64,000 nucleotides of DNA from Patagioenas fasciata. Lineage: Eukaryota > Chordata > Aves > Columbiformes > Columbidae. The translations under genes were made by a program, and so were the position numbers. The stretch is taken from the NCBI RefSeq assembly GCF_037038585.1, contig NW_027288510.1, positions 1,989,001 to 2,053,000 of the forward strand. Reading direction: 5' to 3'. Below, piece after piece: positions 48,987-60,112 of the stretch. The notes beneath the pieces were generated by a model. The model searched no databases, had not been told where the DNA came from, and saw only the letters and a program-made list of their open reading frames with translations. Numbering within the stretch: position 1 is the first letter of the stretch; each line of letters starts with the position of its first letter.

Positions 48987-49125
48987 CCGGCCGGCACCGG
49001 CGGGTGTTGGCGGGGAAGAGCCGCGTTGCCCGGGGGAAGGGACACTGCGAGGAGCCGGGGGCGGGCCGGGGCGGGACCCAGCTCGCCTGGGAGACGCAGC
49101 TGCCCCGGGCAACCACGGGTATCAA
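48987..49125 (-). promoter_or_regulatory. DNAH9: CpG-rich DNAH9 promoter / 5' UTR
   Basis: The GC- and CpG-rich block spans exon V1 and about 130 bp upstream, without an evident TATA box. It contains GC boxes and the X-box-like site. The transcription start cannot be fixed from sequence alone. Confidence 0.5.
49099..49113. promoter_or_regulatory. X-box-like RFX site in the DNAH9 promoter
   Basis: The plus strand reads GCTGCC-CCG-GGCAAC; on the gene strand this is GTTGCC-CGG-GGCAGC, 11 of 12 matches to the RFX X-box. It lies 113 bp upstream of the chosen ATG. A second half-site GTTGCC lies at 49025-49030, and GC boxes (GGGCGG type) lie around 49059-49078. RFX sites near the start are typical of ciliary genes. 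Confidence 0.55.
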
Positions 49126-49420
49126 CACAAGCTGGGGATGGAGGGCCTGAGAGCAGCCCTGCGAAGGACTTGGGGGTGCTGGGGGATGCTCCCTCTGGGG
49201 GGGGTCTGGATACCACTGGATCCACCTGGGCACCCCCAAAGTGGCTTTTTAGCACTTATTTTTCTCCTGAAAAAGCAAACACAGTGGGGCTTTCTCCCAC
49301 CTGGTTTGGCCTTTAGGAAGGGAAGAGCAGAAGAAGGGGCCTTGGGGACTAGAACCACTACGCAAACATTTGATTAGGGAGACAGGAGCTAGAGATTTGT
49401 CTGTCACTGTGGAAGAGGTG
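49126..49420. other. Intergenic, nothing recognised
   Basis: This is the stretch between the DNAH9 promoter and the retroviral remnant. No gene, repeat or strong motif was seen. Confidence 0.5.
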
Positions 49421-49424
49421 ACAG

Positions 49425-49910
49425 CGGTGTGATCTTTGCCTCCAGACTAATCCCAAAAATATGCCCAAGCTAGAAATGGGTCAAATGGGGAAAGGGAATG
49501 GGCCTGGACCACAATGGCAAACTGATTGTTCAGAACTCCCAGGAAAAGGGGGGTACCGATATTTGTTGGTATTAACTGATGTTTTTTCAGGTTGGCCAGA
49601 AGCGTTCCCTACCAGGACAGCAAAAGCTTAGGAGGTGACTACAACACTGATACACAAAATAATACCAAGGCTTGGAGGCCCAGCTGTTAGATCCTCTGAT
49701 TGAGGGCCACATTCTACTGACGAGTATGTGAAGTCTTTTGCAGAAAACTTTGAAACCATAATAGGAAGGTCCATTTCAAGATCCCCTGACTGCTACCAAT
49801 ATCGGAGAACAGAATGCCTGGATTCGCCATTCTAGAGTGAAGAAAGCCTGCGAAACACCACGGAGGGTAACCCGGGCGCAACCTGGAAAACTCTGTTTTT
49901 CACAGTCACC
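49425..49910 (+). pseudogene. Endogenous retrovirus pol remnant (integrase)
   Basis: A fragment of an old retroviral integrase. A Cys-x-x-Cys zinc-finger end is seen near 49430, then the catalytic-core start (WQTD; YRYLLVLTD; FSGWPEAFPTRT) up to a stop near 49628. A further core segment lies past that stop with another in-frame stop near 49700. A C-terminal segment (WIRHSRVKKA) follows at about 49820-49860. The style resembles gammaretrovirus-like avian ERVs. It is clearly non-functional. Confidence 0.8.
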
Positions 49911-49954
49911 TTTTGGTCCTTCTGGGGGACCAGCCTGGGTGGTGCTTCCCGCAT

Positions 49955-50060
49955 TGGGAAGAAGAAACCCAAAAGAACAAACAAGTAGAATTTTTGGTAG
50001 ATATGGGGGCAACACTAATGAAAACCTGGACAGAAGAAACTTCAACCCCATGACGGGAGG
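49955..50060 (+). pseudogene. Endogenous retrovirus protease fragment
   Basis: A short stretch reads QVEFLVDMGAT, the retropepsin active-site region. The usual Asp-Thr/Ser-Gly triad has Met in the middle position. A stop follows within about 15 codons. Protease normally precedes integrase in pol, so its place downstream of the integrase shows rearrangement or a second element. Confidence 0.6.
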
Positions 50061-50149
50061 GGCCTTTTTCTTGTTTTGTTAACTACAGAACCAGCCGCTG
50101 CCCCCACCCTGAAGCACGCAGGCTGTTGTCCCACACTGCCAGCACCACC

Positions 50150-51407
50150 CCCCTTCTTTTAGCAGGATCATTTTATCTGAGCATGGCAGTGGCCCTAAAG
50201 GCACTTGCTTTGATAGAGCTGTCCAATAAGGTGTTGAACAAGTCCTCGCAGACAGGCAATGATGTAGCATGCTATAGAAATCAGTGCTTCTGTTACTTCG
50301 ATTAAAGAAGTAATTTCTCTCAATATTCCAAACCAAGATTCTAACAATCCCATGAGTGGACTATCTACACCTGAATTCTCAGCCAATTCTTCTGCTGAAG
50401 CTGTGGTTAGACATATATCACCTTTTTCTGCCAACATCGTATCTGGGACCATGTTATTTTCCCATGCCATTCTACTAGTAGCATCTAATTGTTTGGTGAT
50501 TCATTTAACTGCTTGTCTAGTATAACTTATAAATAAATGTTATTTATCCCGTCTACATTCTTGTTTGTAGTTACCTACCAAAACAAAAAGGACTCAGAAC
50601 CCGCAGCTACCTTGACTTCTTGCTTTGTGTTCCTTGGGGACTCCTCTGGGGACCCCAATCTAATTGAAATAAACCCTGTCATCAGAGGAAAGCCCTCAAC
50701 TCCTTTTTCTGTTGCCCTGATGGATCACAGTGTTCAAATGCCAGGGTAAAAGGAATTTCCAATTGTACGACGTCACAGGTACCTTCCCAGTGGGGGATAA
50801 AATGGAATGAAGTGTCATCTTCCCACAGTACCACCAAAGATCCACTCAAGAAGCATTTGAGGACATATGAGGACCAACTTCCCGTGTCTCTGCACACCTA
50901 CTCATGTTCCTAGGAACTTGGTATCATTCCTGCCCCGTCGTGAGAGACAGGCAGTATGATTTTCAATTATTCCTGAAAATGCCAGGGGGATTTTGATATT
51001 TTTCCCTGCAAAGCTGGAAACAGTAGGGAGAGAGTATGACACGACTTATTTCTCCATGCCGTAGAGTCTTGGCATAAGGCTAAGACGCACTCCATCCCCT
51101 GTCAATCTTCGCTCCACCCCAGAGGGAAGGGTACCACTTGGGCCACAGGCCTTCCTGCTGCACAGGCATAGCAATTGCTCTTGTTTAGGCTTTGCACCAT
51201 ATATTTGATCCATTCTACCCAGGCATTTGTACCTCCATATATTTTGAACCTTCCCAGGGCATCTTTTCTACTAATGTCTATTTGTGATCCATAAACCCCA
51301 CTTACTGAATCATCTGCTCTCTGCCTTGCAATTAGCAAAGGGTTGCACTGCAGAGACTCACATCCTGGGAGAGACTGTCCTTTAGATAGGGTCATTTTTC
51401 TTTTCAA
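50150..51407 (-). pseudogene. Endogenous retrovirus env remnant
   Basis: Minus-strand fragments of an envelope gene. A surface-like part lies at 51102-51407 (with NCYACAAGRP), a middle part with WEGTCDVVQLEIPF around 50750-50820, and a C-terminal transmembrane-like part at 50195-50470 (LLESWFGILREITSLIE then a hydrophobic stretch). Several stops and frame changes separate them, so it is defective. The opposite orientation to the adjacent pol pieces means this is a mosaic, not one provirus. No LTR pair was identified. Confidence 0.72.
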
Positions 51408-51479
51408 CTCTATAACCGTTCATTGCTCACTGTCCATGCCCTAAACTCTGTGCTCCAAATAACACTGTACCAGGAGGGG

Positions 51480-52610
51480 CAATGAGAGCACAGCCGGCGG
51501 CTTTCCCCGGCCCCAACCACCGCCTGCCCGCCCCAGTCCGCCGCAGCGAGCCCGGCCGCCCATCCCCGCCCAGAGTTCCTCCCCACCCCCCGCCCCGGCC
51601 TTTCGCCAGCGAGTTCGCCTCCCCCCCGGGAAGCCGGGGCGTCCCTGCCGGCTCCGTGCCCGGGGTGGACGGGGGTGGACGGCGGGGGGGGTGGACGGCG
51701 GGGGGGGGGGGGGCACGCGGGCGTCCCGCGGTTTCTCAGCCCCGCTGTCGGAGGCCTAACCCCCTCACCTGCCCGTGCTGCCGCCTCCCGCGCTTCTTCC
51801 TCGGTGGCTCGCTCGCTCGGTCCCTCGGCCCGCTGCCCGCCCCGGCCGCGGGCTGAAGAAGAAACCGACCCCGCCAGCGGCTTTGCCTCCCCCCGGGGAG
51901 GCATAGAGACACCGCGTCCCCGTTCCCGTCTCCCCGTCCCGGCCCGCCTGCCTCCCTGCCTACCCGCGCGCGGGGTTCCTCGGCCGATCGGCAAGACGCT
52001 CCCGCGCTGGCCTCCCCGCGACCGCCCGCCCGACGGGCTTGACTCCGAGCGACTGACCGTTGGGCACCTGGCGGGGGGCAGGGGGCCGGTTGCCGGGCGG
52101 CGGGGAGAGCGCGCATGCGCGGCGCGCGCAGTTGCCGACCCCCTCCGGCCCTTCCCGCGGGTGGGCCGGAGGGGGCGGGGGGCAAGGCGAGGGCGGGAGA
52201 GACCGCGCTTTGGGGTGCGGGCGGGGGGGGGGGTGTTTGTGCTCGCCGTGCAGTCTGAGCCGGAACACGAAGTGAAATTATACGGCGGCGGCGGCGGCAG
52301 GTGCGGGTGGGGGGCACGACGACACCACCACGACCCCGCCGCCCCCGCCGAAATAAACCCCCACCAAAAAAAAAAAAAAAACACCGCCACGAAACCCGCA
52401 TCCCCACGCCACGCGCGAGCCCCGAAACTCCAGACACGGACTCGCCGAGCGTGTGCACGGATCGCGAGGGTCGAAAAGCTCGACTCGTAGAGTCGCGTAC
52501 ACTGTCCCGCAGCCACCCGCGAGAGGCTCGCTCGGTCGCGTCCAGATCCTGTCCCTGCGTAGGACCAACCGCCCCGCCGTTCCGGTTCAGTCCTTGCCCG
52601 CCGGTCCCAC
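51480..52610. promoter_or_regulatory. CpG island with NRF1 palindrome, candidate promoter
   Basis: Sharp-edged, extremely GC- and CpG-rich block containing G runs (51690-51712, 52226-52236), a CGG run (52284-52297) and a 15-16 bp A run near 52366. The palindrome GCGCATGCGC at 52111-52120 is the NRF1 site, common in bidirectional CpG-island promoters. On the minus strand a strong donor CAG|GTGAGG lies at 51769/51768; on the plus strand CAG|GTGCGG lies at about 52300. No coding gene can be named. Long ORFs here reflect the lack of stops in GC-rich DNA. Confidence 0.55.
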
Positions 52611-54595
52611 TTACTTAGACTAAGCCTAAAATGCAAAGATCTCTCCATAAGGATGGGTTTTATACTCTACTTCCACAATCTGCTGGCAGTACAAAAGAAT
52701 AAGCGGCAGATCTACTTAGGCTGAGTCACGGTGCTTTGCTCCTAAGACCATGCATACCATGGGAATATTTCAGCTGCATGTCCCACCCCAACCCCAGAGA
52801 GCAAGAGCTCCAGGAACAGGTGGAGAAACAGGGAAGAACACTGCAGTGCTTCTGAGAAATAAAGCAAGGACAGAAAGGCAGACGGGCATGCTGTGGAACC
52901 TTCTCCTTACCCGGCTGTGCTGCTGCCACTCATGAAATGACACTGTAGAGCAAGTACTTTTAGCACCTTTTTTGTGTTTCACGTTCCAGGAACCCTTCCC
53001 CTGGAGGTCCAGCTGCTGAGGTGGAGACTCAGGACCTGGACCCCATTGCTTCGGGGCAGAGGCTCTGATGGAGAGGAGAGGAGATCAGGGGTTGCACTGG
53101 GAAATGTGTCTGCACTGCAGGGGATGTGAGAGAGGTTCCTAAATCCCATCTCCAGCATTTCTGGTAGCAGTTAACTCTTCCTGCCCATGGCTGTGCTGCC
53201 TGCAGCTGTGTCTCTGTCCCTGGGTCTGCTCCCTGTCCGTGTCACAGATCCCGTCCCACCCGCTGTGTGCTCAGCTCTGTCCTGCTCACACCTCCTGGCA
53301 CTGCCCAGGGGCAGCTCTGTGTGTGCAGGGGCTCAGGAGCAGCTCAGACAAGTCCTAACGAGAACTGGGGTCTCAGTGTCTTCTCCAAAGAGAGAAATAA
53401 ATCCCCATCTCCCACTGCACACCCAGACAACCAAGAGTGGAAAACTGAAAGCACAGACTCCTTCCCTTGCAGCTGTTCCTGTCTTGATGTCCTTGTTCAG
53501 AAGGACTCTCTGCCATGTCCGTGGGGTTGATCTGGAGCTCTGAGCAGCCTTGACCCACACAGCACCCTCCAACCCCACAAGGTCCCTGCCTGCCCTGCCG
53601 GGGGTCGCTCCTTCCACCCACAGCTGCTGCCATGGGATCTCCCCGGGCAGGCTGAGCGCTGACCCTGGCAGGCGGCAGAGTCCCTGCCCTGGCACAGCCC
53701 TGGGGTGCAGGGACCCTGCTCTGCAGGACAGCCCTGGGCACCCCTGGGTGCTCACCCGGCTTCACAGCTGTTCAAAATTGAGGTGCAAGATCCCCCACCT
53801 TACAGATCCCACCAGCTGTGCCTGTGCCAGTTTTAGGAGATGCCTCCAGGAGCTACAGCTGCATTGCTCTGCACCCAGAGACTTACCATGGCAAGGGCTG
53901 CAAAGGTTTCTCCTCCAGTGAGCTCTCAGTCATCCTCCCAATCCTGACCACCTTTAATCTCTCTCTGCCTTGCTCGTCTCCCTGAGATCCCCAGGCAGAG
54001 CCCTCAGCCCTGCTGCGTGTGCAGAGGAGCTGCTCCTGGGCAGAGCTGTCTCTCTGCAGCGCTGCCGCTTGCCAGGAGCTCCCTCTGTCCCAGGAGCCCA
54101 GCCCAGATCAGCAGCACAGGAGCAGCCCAAGGCGCTTTAATGACCCCTCTGGTGGGTTTGGTGCTGAGTCCATGAACCTCAGACCCTGAGGGCAAGTTGA
54201 AGAAGTCAAACTCAGATCTAAACTTCAAAGTTTCCTGTAATGTTAAAGAATCCCACTGAGGGACACAGCTGAGAAACCATCCCCAGGGCAGCTGGGACAG
54301 AAAACTTGAAGCAGAACAAAGGGTAATGAAGTGAAAGGTGGCTCTGATGCTGAGTAAACCTGGATGTGTTTCATTAACCAAAGGGCCAAGCCCTGACCCC
54401 CAGCCCTGGGAAGGCAGATCCTGTCCCTCCCACGTTGCCCAGGGCCCTTCCTGGCCAGTGTGATGTGGGGCTGTGCAAGGCCAAGGGCAGGACTATGGTC
54501 CCACACCTCCCAGGTTCCTGGCTGGGGACAAGGAGGGTTTTGGAGCTCATTGACAACGTCTTCCTGACATGGGTGACTCAGGAGTCAGTGAGGTG
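52611..54595. other. Unassigned intergenic sequence
   Basis: No coding gene is recognised. The composition is unremarkable after the CpG island. A plus-strand ORF at 53187-53543 (118 codons) and a minus-strand ORF at 53333-53755 have no recognisable domains. The segment 54335-54475 weakly repeats at 55958-56135. Confidence 0.5.
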
Positions 54596-54599
54596 AGGT

Positions 54600-55530
54600 G
54601 CCCAGCCACTCTCACTCCCAGTTCCAAGACTTAGCCATGTACATCCAGTTGGATGTTACAAATTACTTGACCGTGGAGAAGAAATGGAAAACATCTTCTG
54701 TCAGCAACCTTAGGATGTCTCCAGTCAATGAGCAGGTTCCTATGGAGAACTGTAATGACCCTGACACTCACTGGCCAGGAGGTGATCTTGGGCCGACTTC
54801 TTAACATGTCTGCCTGGTGGGCCAATAGGGGTGATGTTCACCTGGATCTATTCCTGATCAAGAAGGAAGAGCTGGTGAGGGATGTGAACGTCAGTGTCCA
54901 CCTTGGCTGTTGTGACCAGGAAACAGTGGGGTCCCAGGCACCAGAGGGGAGGGTGAAGGCCAGCAGCAGAGCACAGGCTGGTGGGCTGCAGAGAAGGCTT
55001 TGACGTACTGGGGGATGGCAGATGAGGTGGTTACGTGGAAGCAGGCCTGAAAGGTGAAGAAGCTCAGGAAACCAGAGCAGCCTTACAGGACAGGCTGCTC
55101 CAAGCACAAGAATGATTTCTTTGAGAACCCATGAAAAGAAGCATTTATCTTGTGAGGCTGCTCATCTGAACTGATGGAGCTCCAGGACAAAAAGGCAGCA
55201 CACAGGAGGTGGAAGTAGGGGAAGCTGCAGAGGAGGAATTCAGAAACCTTGTCCATCGATGTAAAGATGATGCCAAAGCTGATCTGAACTTCATAGCTGC
55301 AGGGGAGAATGAAGGCAGCAAGACGAGCTTACACAGTTTCCTTAAAACAAGAGACGTGGGCCTCCTGCTGAACTTTGTAAGAGTACAATCAGACAGGACT
55401 GAGGTTCTTCACGGCTTCTTTGCCCCCATCTTCACCAGCAAGGTCTCCTGGGAGTTCATTCCGAAACTCAGGAGTCTGGAGAAAACCCAGCAATGGATGG
55501 GGCTCAAGTCAGGGTGACCTGAGGCAACTC
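54600..55530 (+). mobile_element. Old CR1-like LINE body fragment
   Basis: Degenerate coding of endonuclease type (HLDLFLIKKEELVRDVNV, LGCCDQETV) at about 54835-54940 is followed by a pre-RT segment (GENEGSKTSLHSFLK; LHGFFAPIFTSK) at about 55300-55450. These parallel [20 protein letters not shown] and [10 protein letters not shown] of the long CR1 at 57.4 kb. It has many stops and no 3' end. Confidence 0.65.
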
Positions 55531-57419
55531 AGATGCTCAGACACCATTACAGAAAATGAAAACTGAGCATGGAAGGAAATAGAAGAAATTTAGCTTTATT
55601 GCTATTTATTATGGAAATGCTCTCTGTTTTACTATTTCTGAAATCTCCCTAATCATCAACAACAGACTTGAAGCCTTTAGGAAAAAGATGCACAGAGCCT
55701 TGCCTTGTAAGAGCATTTCAGATGTTAATGAGCCCTCTGCTGCCATGATCCTGAACTGCAGCTACTGAAACAATGAACAAACCTCTCATGAAGTGAAAGG
55801 CAGAAGCAAACCCCAGGTTTCTGAGGGTGTTTGGGACCCCACGAAGGGCCATCAGTGACACAGCTGTGAAGGAAACAACCAGTGCAGGTCCCTGTCCGTG
55901 AGGGCCGGTGAAGGAAAGACTTGGAGACACTGGTTACAGGTGGTGAGGGCCGTGTGGAGGTGGCTCTGATGCCATGTGAGCCCTTGATGCTGGTTCATCA
56001 CCAGAATGGCTGAGCCCTGACCCCTGGGACCTGGTAGATTTTTCTCCAGTGTTTTCCAAGGCTTTTCCTGTGGTCAGTGTGAGTGTTTTGTGTTTTGGGG
56101 TGGGTTTTCTGTGCTGTTGTTTTAAGTGCAAGGCTCTGGTTTTCTGTGGAGCTGCAAATGCCTGTGAGTTCCTCACAACTCATCCAGCTTCTTTCATACA
56201 TCTGGCAATGGTCACCAATCACCTCAATGTCCCAGTCCCAAACTTGCTTGAATCCTCTATTTGGATCCATACCCATCACTCCAGGAGGTTCATGGATCCA
56301 CCAGGCTCATGGATGATTCCTGAGGTCCATCCAAGCGTGGGCAGTGTAAGAGAGGAGCAGAGCAGGGTCAGCTCATGGGCCATGGCTGAGCACAAACACC
56401 CCAGCAGCAGCCATTCCCCATCTCCCAGGCACAGCCATGCCCACAGGATGGAAATGTCACTGCCATACATGATCAGCCCAAGAGAGGCCTTTCTTCCTTC
56501 CATATTCCCAGGAAAATCTTCCTCCTGTTCCTCCTCCACCTGCAGACATCAACTGCTTTCCATTTCTGGGCTCAGACATGGCTGGAAGGGTTCACTGAAG
56601 CCATCAGCCATCTCACTGCTTCTCCCTGACAGGCCCTGACCCTCTCCCACACCTACACATGGCCAAGCACGGCTGCTCAGGGCCTCCCGCTCTTCAGAAG
56701 AGGCCTCGAGCTTCTTGGTTCTTCCTGGTGCTTCTTATAAATTTCCTCTCTCTCTCCAGAGTTCATGGTGAGCTTTCTTGTCCATAACAGCCCCTTCATG
56801 ACCATGCTGTACTAAATGGTTGTCTCTTTATGATCATTTGTGCAGAAAGGGCAGTCACAGGACAGCACCCAATGTGTCAAAACTGATGCCGAGTGAAATG
56901 CCGTAAAGCCCTGATGAGTTCCCCCTGTGTCTGTGTCTCTCCTGGAAGGAGTCTGTCCCGAGAAGGGGATCCAGCTCCTGCCACTCTCTGCAGAGGCACA
57001 TGAGCAGTGTCCGTGCACCTGGGGACACAAAGGTGACGTTTGCCAGACCACCCTTCATCTGAACCACTTAGATGTCTGCTTGTGGGTGGGGTATCATGCC
57101 TTATAGTGCAAATATCTATTTAATTGTCATTGCCAGAGGGGCTATCACGGATACAGAGTACTATTTTACAGATATTTAAATATTAGCCTGTTAAACTTTT
57201 ATTTTTCTTTAAAAACTGACATTCCTAGACGTATTACACAAACACTTGAAGGATGCTTTTTAACATGATTGTCCACAGAAGCCCACCAGCTGTGCAGCTC
57301 AAGGAATGGGATTTCAAGGGCAGGATGGTTTGGGCTCTGTCCTGGGATCTGGAAACTGAAACGTGCTCCCATCTCCCACCCCCTGCCCTCCTCAGTGGGG
57401 CTGTGAGACATTCTGCCAG
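55531..57419. other. Unassigned intergenic sequence
   Basis: Nothing coding is recognised. The 196-codon plus-strand ORF at 56049-56639 has a hydrophobic start but no known domain. The stretch 57080-57250 is AT-rich. The second half of a weak direct repeat lies at 55958-56135. Confidence 0.5.
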
Positions 57420-60112
57420 CAGGAAACACAGGTCAACCAGGAGTGGTGGTGGAGCTGTTCTCTATGTGAGAGAGCAACTGCAATGTACTAAATTCTGCCC
57501 AGGAGCGGATGAGGAACGAGTCAAGAGTGTATGGGTCAGGATCAAGGGACAGGCTGGCAGGGGTGATACTGTTGTAGGTGTCTATTACAGGCCACCAGAT
57601 CAGGCTGAGGAAGTTGATGAGGCCTTCTATGCGCAGCTGAGAGTGGCCTCACAGTCACAGGCCCTGGTTGTTGTGGGTGATTTTAACTTCCCTGATGTTT
57701 GCTGGAAGGACCATTCAGCCAGCCAGCACAGCCCAGGAGGTTCCTCCAGCGCATTGATGATAACTTCCTCATGCAGATGGTGGAGGAGCCGACCAGGAGA
57801 GGTGCACTGCTGGATCGCATCCTCACTAACAAAGAGGGTCTGGTCGAAGCAGTAAAGGTCGAGGGCTGCCTGGGTTGCAGTGACCACGAGATGGTGGAGT
57901 TCAGCATCTCGTGTGGCAGGAACAGAATAGCAAGTAGAATTGCAACCCTGGACTTTGGCAGGGCTAATTTCGGCCTTTTCAAGCAATTGCTGGGGGAAAT
58001 CCCATGGGCAAGACTGCTTGAAGGAAAAGGGGCCCAAGAGAGCTGGATTGCATTCAGAGATTGCTTCTTCCATGCTCAGGATCAGAGCATCCCCACACGT
58101 AGGAAGTCGAGGAAGGGAGCCAGGAGGCCTGCGTGGTTGAATAGGGATCTGTTGGGTATGCTCAAGCAGAAGAGGCGAGTTTACAGGTCATGGAAGCAGG
58201 GGCTGGCCACTTGGGAGGAATATAAGGCTGCTGATAGAGGATGCAGGAAGGCAGCTAGGGTAGCCAAGGCCTCCTTAGAATTACAGCTGGCGAGAGGGGT
58301 CAAGGACAGCAAGAACTTTTTCAAATACATAGCAGATAAAACTAATACCAGAGGCAATGTAGGCCCACTGATGAATGGGGTGGGTGCCCTGGTGGCAGAA
58401 GACACAGAGAAGGCAGAATTGCTGAATGCCGCCTTTGTCTCTGTCTACTCCGCTGGAGGCTGTCCTGGGGAGCCCTGTACCCCTGAGACCCCGGATGAAG
58501 CCAGGTCAATGGAGGAGTTTGCTTTAGTCGATGAGGACTGGGTTAGGGAACAATTAAATAGTCTGGACATCCATAAATCCATGGGCCCAGATGGGATGCA
58601 TCCGCGGGTGCTGAGGGAGCTGGCTGAAGTCATTGCTGGACCGCTCTCCATCATTTTTGCCAAGTCTTGGGAAACGGGAGAGGTGCCCGAGGATTGGAGG
58701 AAAGCAAATGTCACTGCAGGCTTCAAAAAGGGCAAGAAGGAGGACCCGGGTAATTATAGAGCGGTCAGCCTCACCTCTGTCCCTGGGAAAGTAATGGAAC
58801 AGCTTATCCTTGGTGCCATCTCAAGGCACATCAGGGATAAGAGGGTCATTAGGGGCAGTCAGCACGGCTTTACCAAGGGTAAGTCATGCTTGACCAACCT
58901 CGTAGCCTTTTATGAGAATGTACCAAGGTGGATGGATGATGGCAGAGCGGTGGATGTGGTCTACCTTGACTTCAGTAAAGCCTTTGACACAGTCCCTCAC
59001 AGCATCCTCACAGCTAAATTGAGGAGGTGTGGTCTGGACAATAGAGTAGTGAGGTGGGTTGCAAACTGGCTTAAAGAGAGAAGCCAGAGGGTGGTGGTCA
59101 ATGGTGCGGAGTCCAGTTGGAGGCCAGTATCTAGTGGAGTGCCTCAGGGGTCAGTACTGGGGCCAATATTATTCAATATATTCATTAATGATTTAGATGA
59201 GGGAATTGAGTGTACGATCAGCAAGTTTGCTGATGACACTAAGCTGGGAGGAGTGGCTGACACTGGAAGCTGTGCCGCCATCCAGCGGGACCTGGACAGG
59301 CTGGAGAGTTGGGCGGGGGATAACCTGATGGAATTTAACAAGGGCAAGTGTAGAGTCCTGCATCTGGGCAGGAACAACCCCAGGGTCAGTATAGGTTGGG
59401 GAATGACCTATTAGAGAGCAGTGTAGGGGAAAGTGACCTGGGGGTCCTGGTGGACAACAGGATGCCCATGAGCCAGCACTGGGCCCTTGTGGCCAGGAAG
59501 GCCAATGGCATCCTTGGGTGTATTACAAGGGGGGTGGTCAGTAGATCGAGAGAGGTCCTCCTTCCCCTCTACTCCGCCCTGGTGAGACCCCATCTGGAAT
59601 ATTGTGTCCAGTTCTGGGCCCCTCAGTTCAAGAAGGACAGGGAACTGCTGGAGAGGGTCCAGCGTAGGGCAACAAAGATGATTAAGGGAGTGGAGCATCT
59701 CCCTTATGAAGAAAGGCTGAGGGAGCTGGGGCTCTTTAGTTTGGAGAAGAGGAGACTGAGGGGTGACCTTATTAATGTTTGTAAATATATAAAGGGTGAG
59801 TGCCAGGAGGATGGAGTCAGGCTCTTCTCAGTGGCAAACAATGATAGGACAAGGGGCAATGGGATCAAGCTGGAACACAAGAGGTTCCACTTAAATTTGA
59901 GAAAGAACTTCTTCTCAGTGAGGGTAACAGAGCACTGGAACAGGCTGCCCAGGGAGGTTGTGGAGTCTCCTTCCCTGGAGACATTCAAAGCCCGCCTGGA
60001 CACCTTCCTGTGCGACCTCACCTAGGCGTTCCTGCTCCAGCAGGGGGATTGGACTAGATGATCTTTTGAGGTCCCTTCCAATCCCAAACATACTGTGATA
60101 CTGTGATACTGT
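57420..60112 (+). mobile_element. Long CR1 LINE with endonuclease and reverse transcriptase regions
   Basis: A 5'-truncated CR1 of about 2.7 kb. Segment 1 (about 57420-57760) holds the endonuclease ([33 protein letters not shown]). Segment 2 (57699-59414) continues it in another frame, then reverse transcriptase motifs [33 protein letters not shown] and the catalytic FADDTKLGG. Segment 3 (59396-60025) has the C-terminal part in the third frame. Two frame changes (near 57700-57760 and near 59400) inactivate it. The 3' UTR ends with three ACTGTGAT-type octamers. It is the best preserved mobile element here, so probably a fairly recent insertion. Confidence 0.95.

Noticed and set aside
49112-49112. 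Upstream in-frame ATG as the DNAH9 start
   Set aside because: It overlaps the X-box-like promoter motif and adds 42 residues of low-complexity sequence without family similarity.
48354-49377. 320- and 253-codon plus-strand ORFs
   Set aside because: They are antisense to DNAH9 exon V1 and the adjacent CR1 in a GC-rich region; shadows of the real exon.
51410-52648. 412-codon minus-strand and 271-codon plus-strand ORFs
   Set aside because: They lie inside the CpG island, contain homopolymer-coded runs (poly-Phe, poly-Gly, poly-Pro) and have no family similarity. High GC alone explains their length. The splice donor at 51768 is kept as a separate observation.
53187-53543. 118-codon ORF with a hydrophobic, signal-like start
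   Set aside because: No cysteine pattern or domain, no splice context and no supporting neighbours. Length is within chance for this composition.
55209-55517. 102-codon plus-strand ORF as a small gene
   Set aside because: It matches the layout of a CR1 pre-RT region and is flanked by other decayed CR1 coding; treated as a mobile-element remnant.
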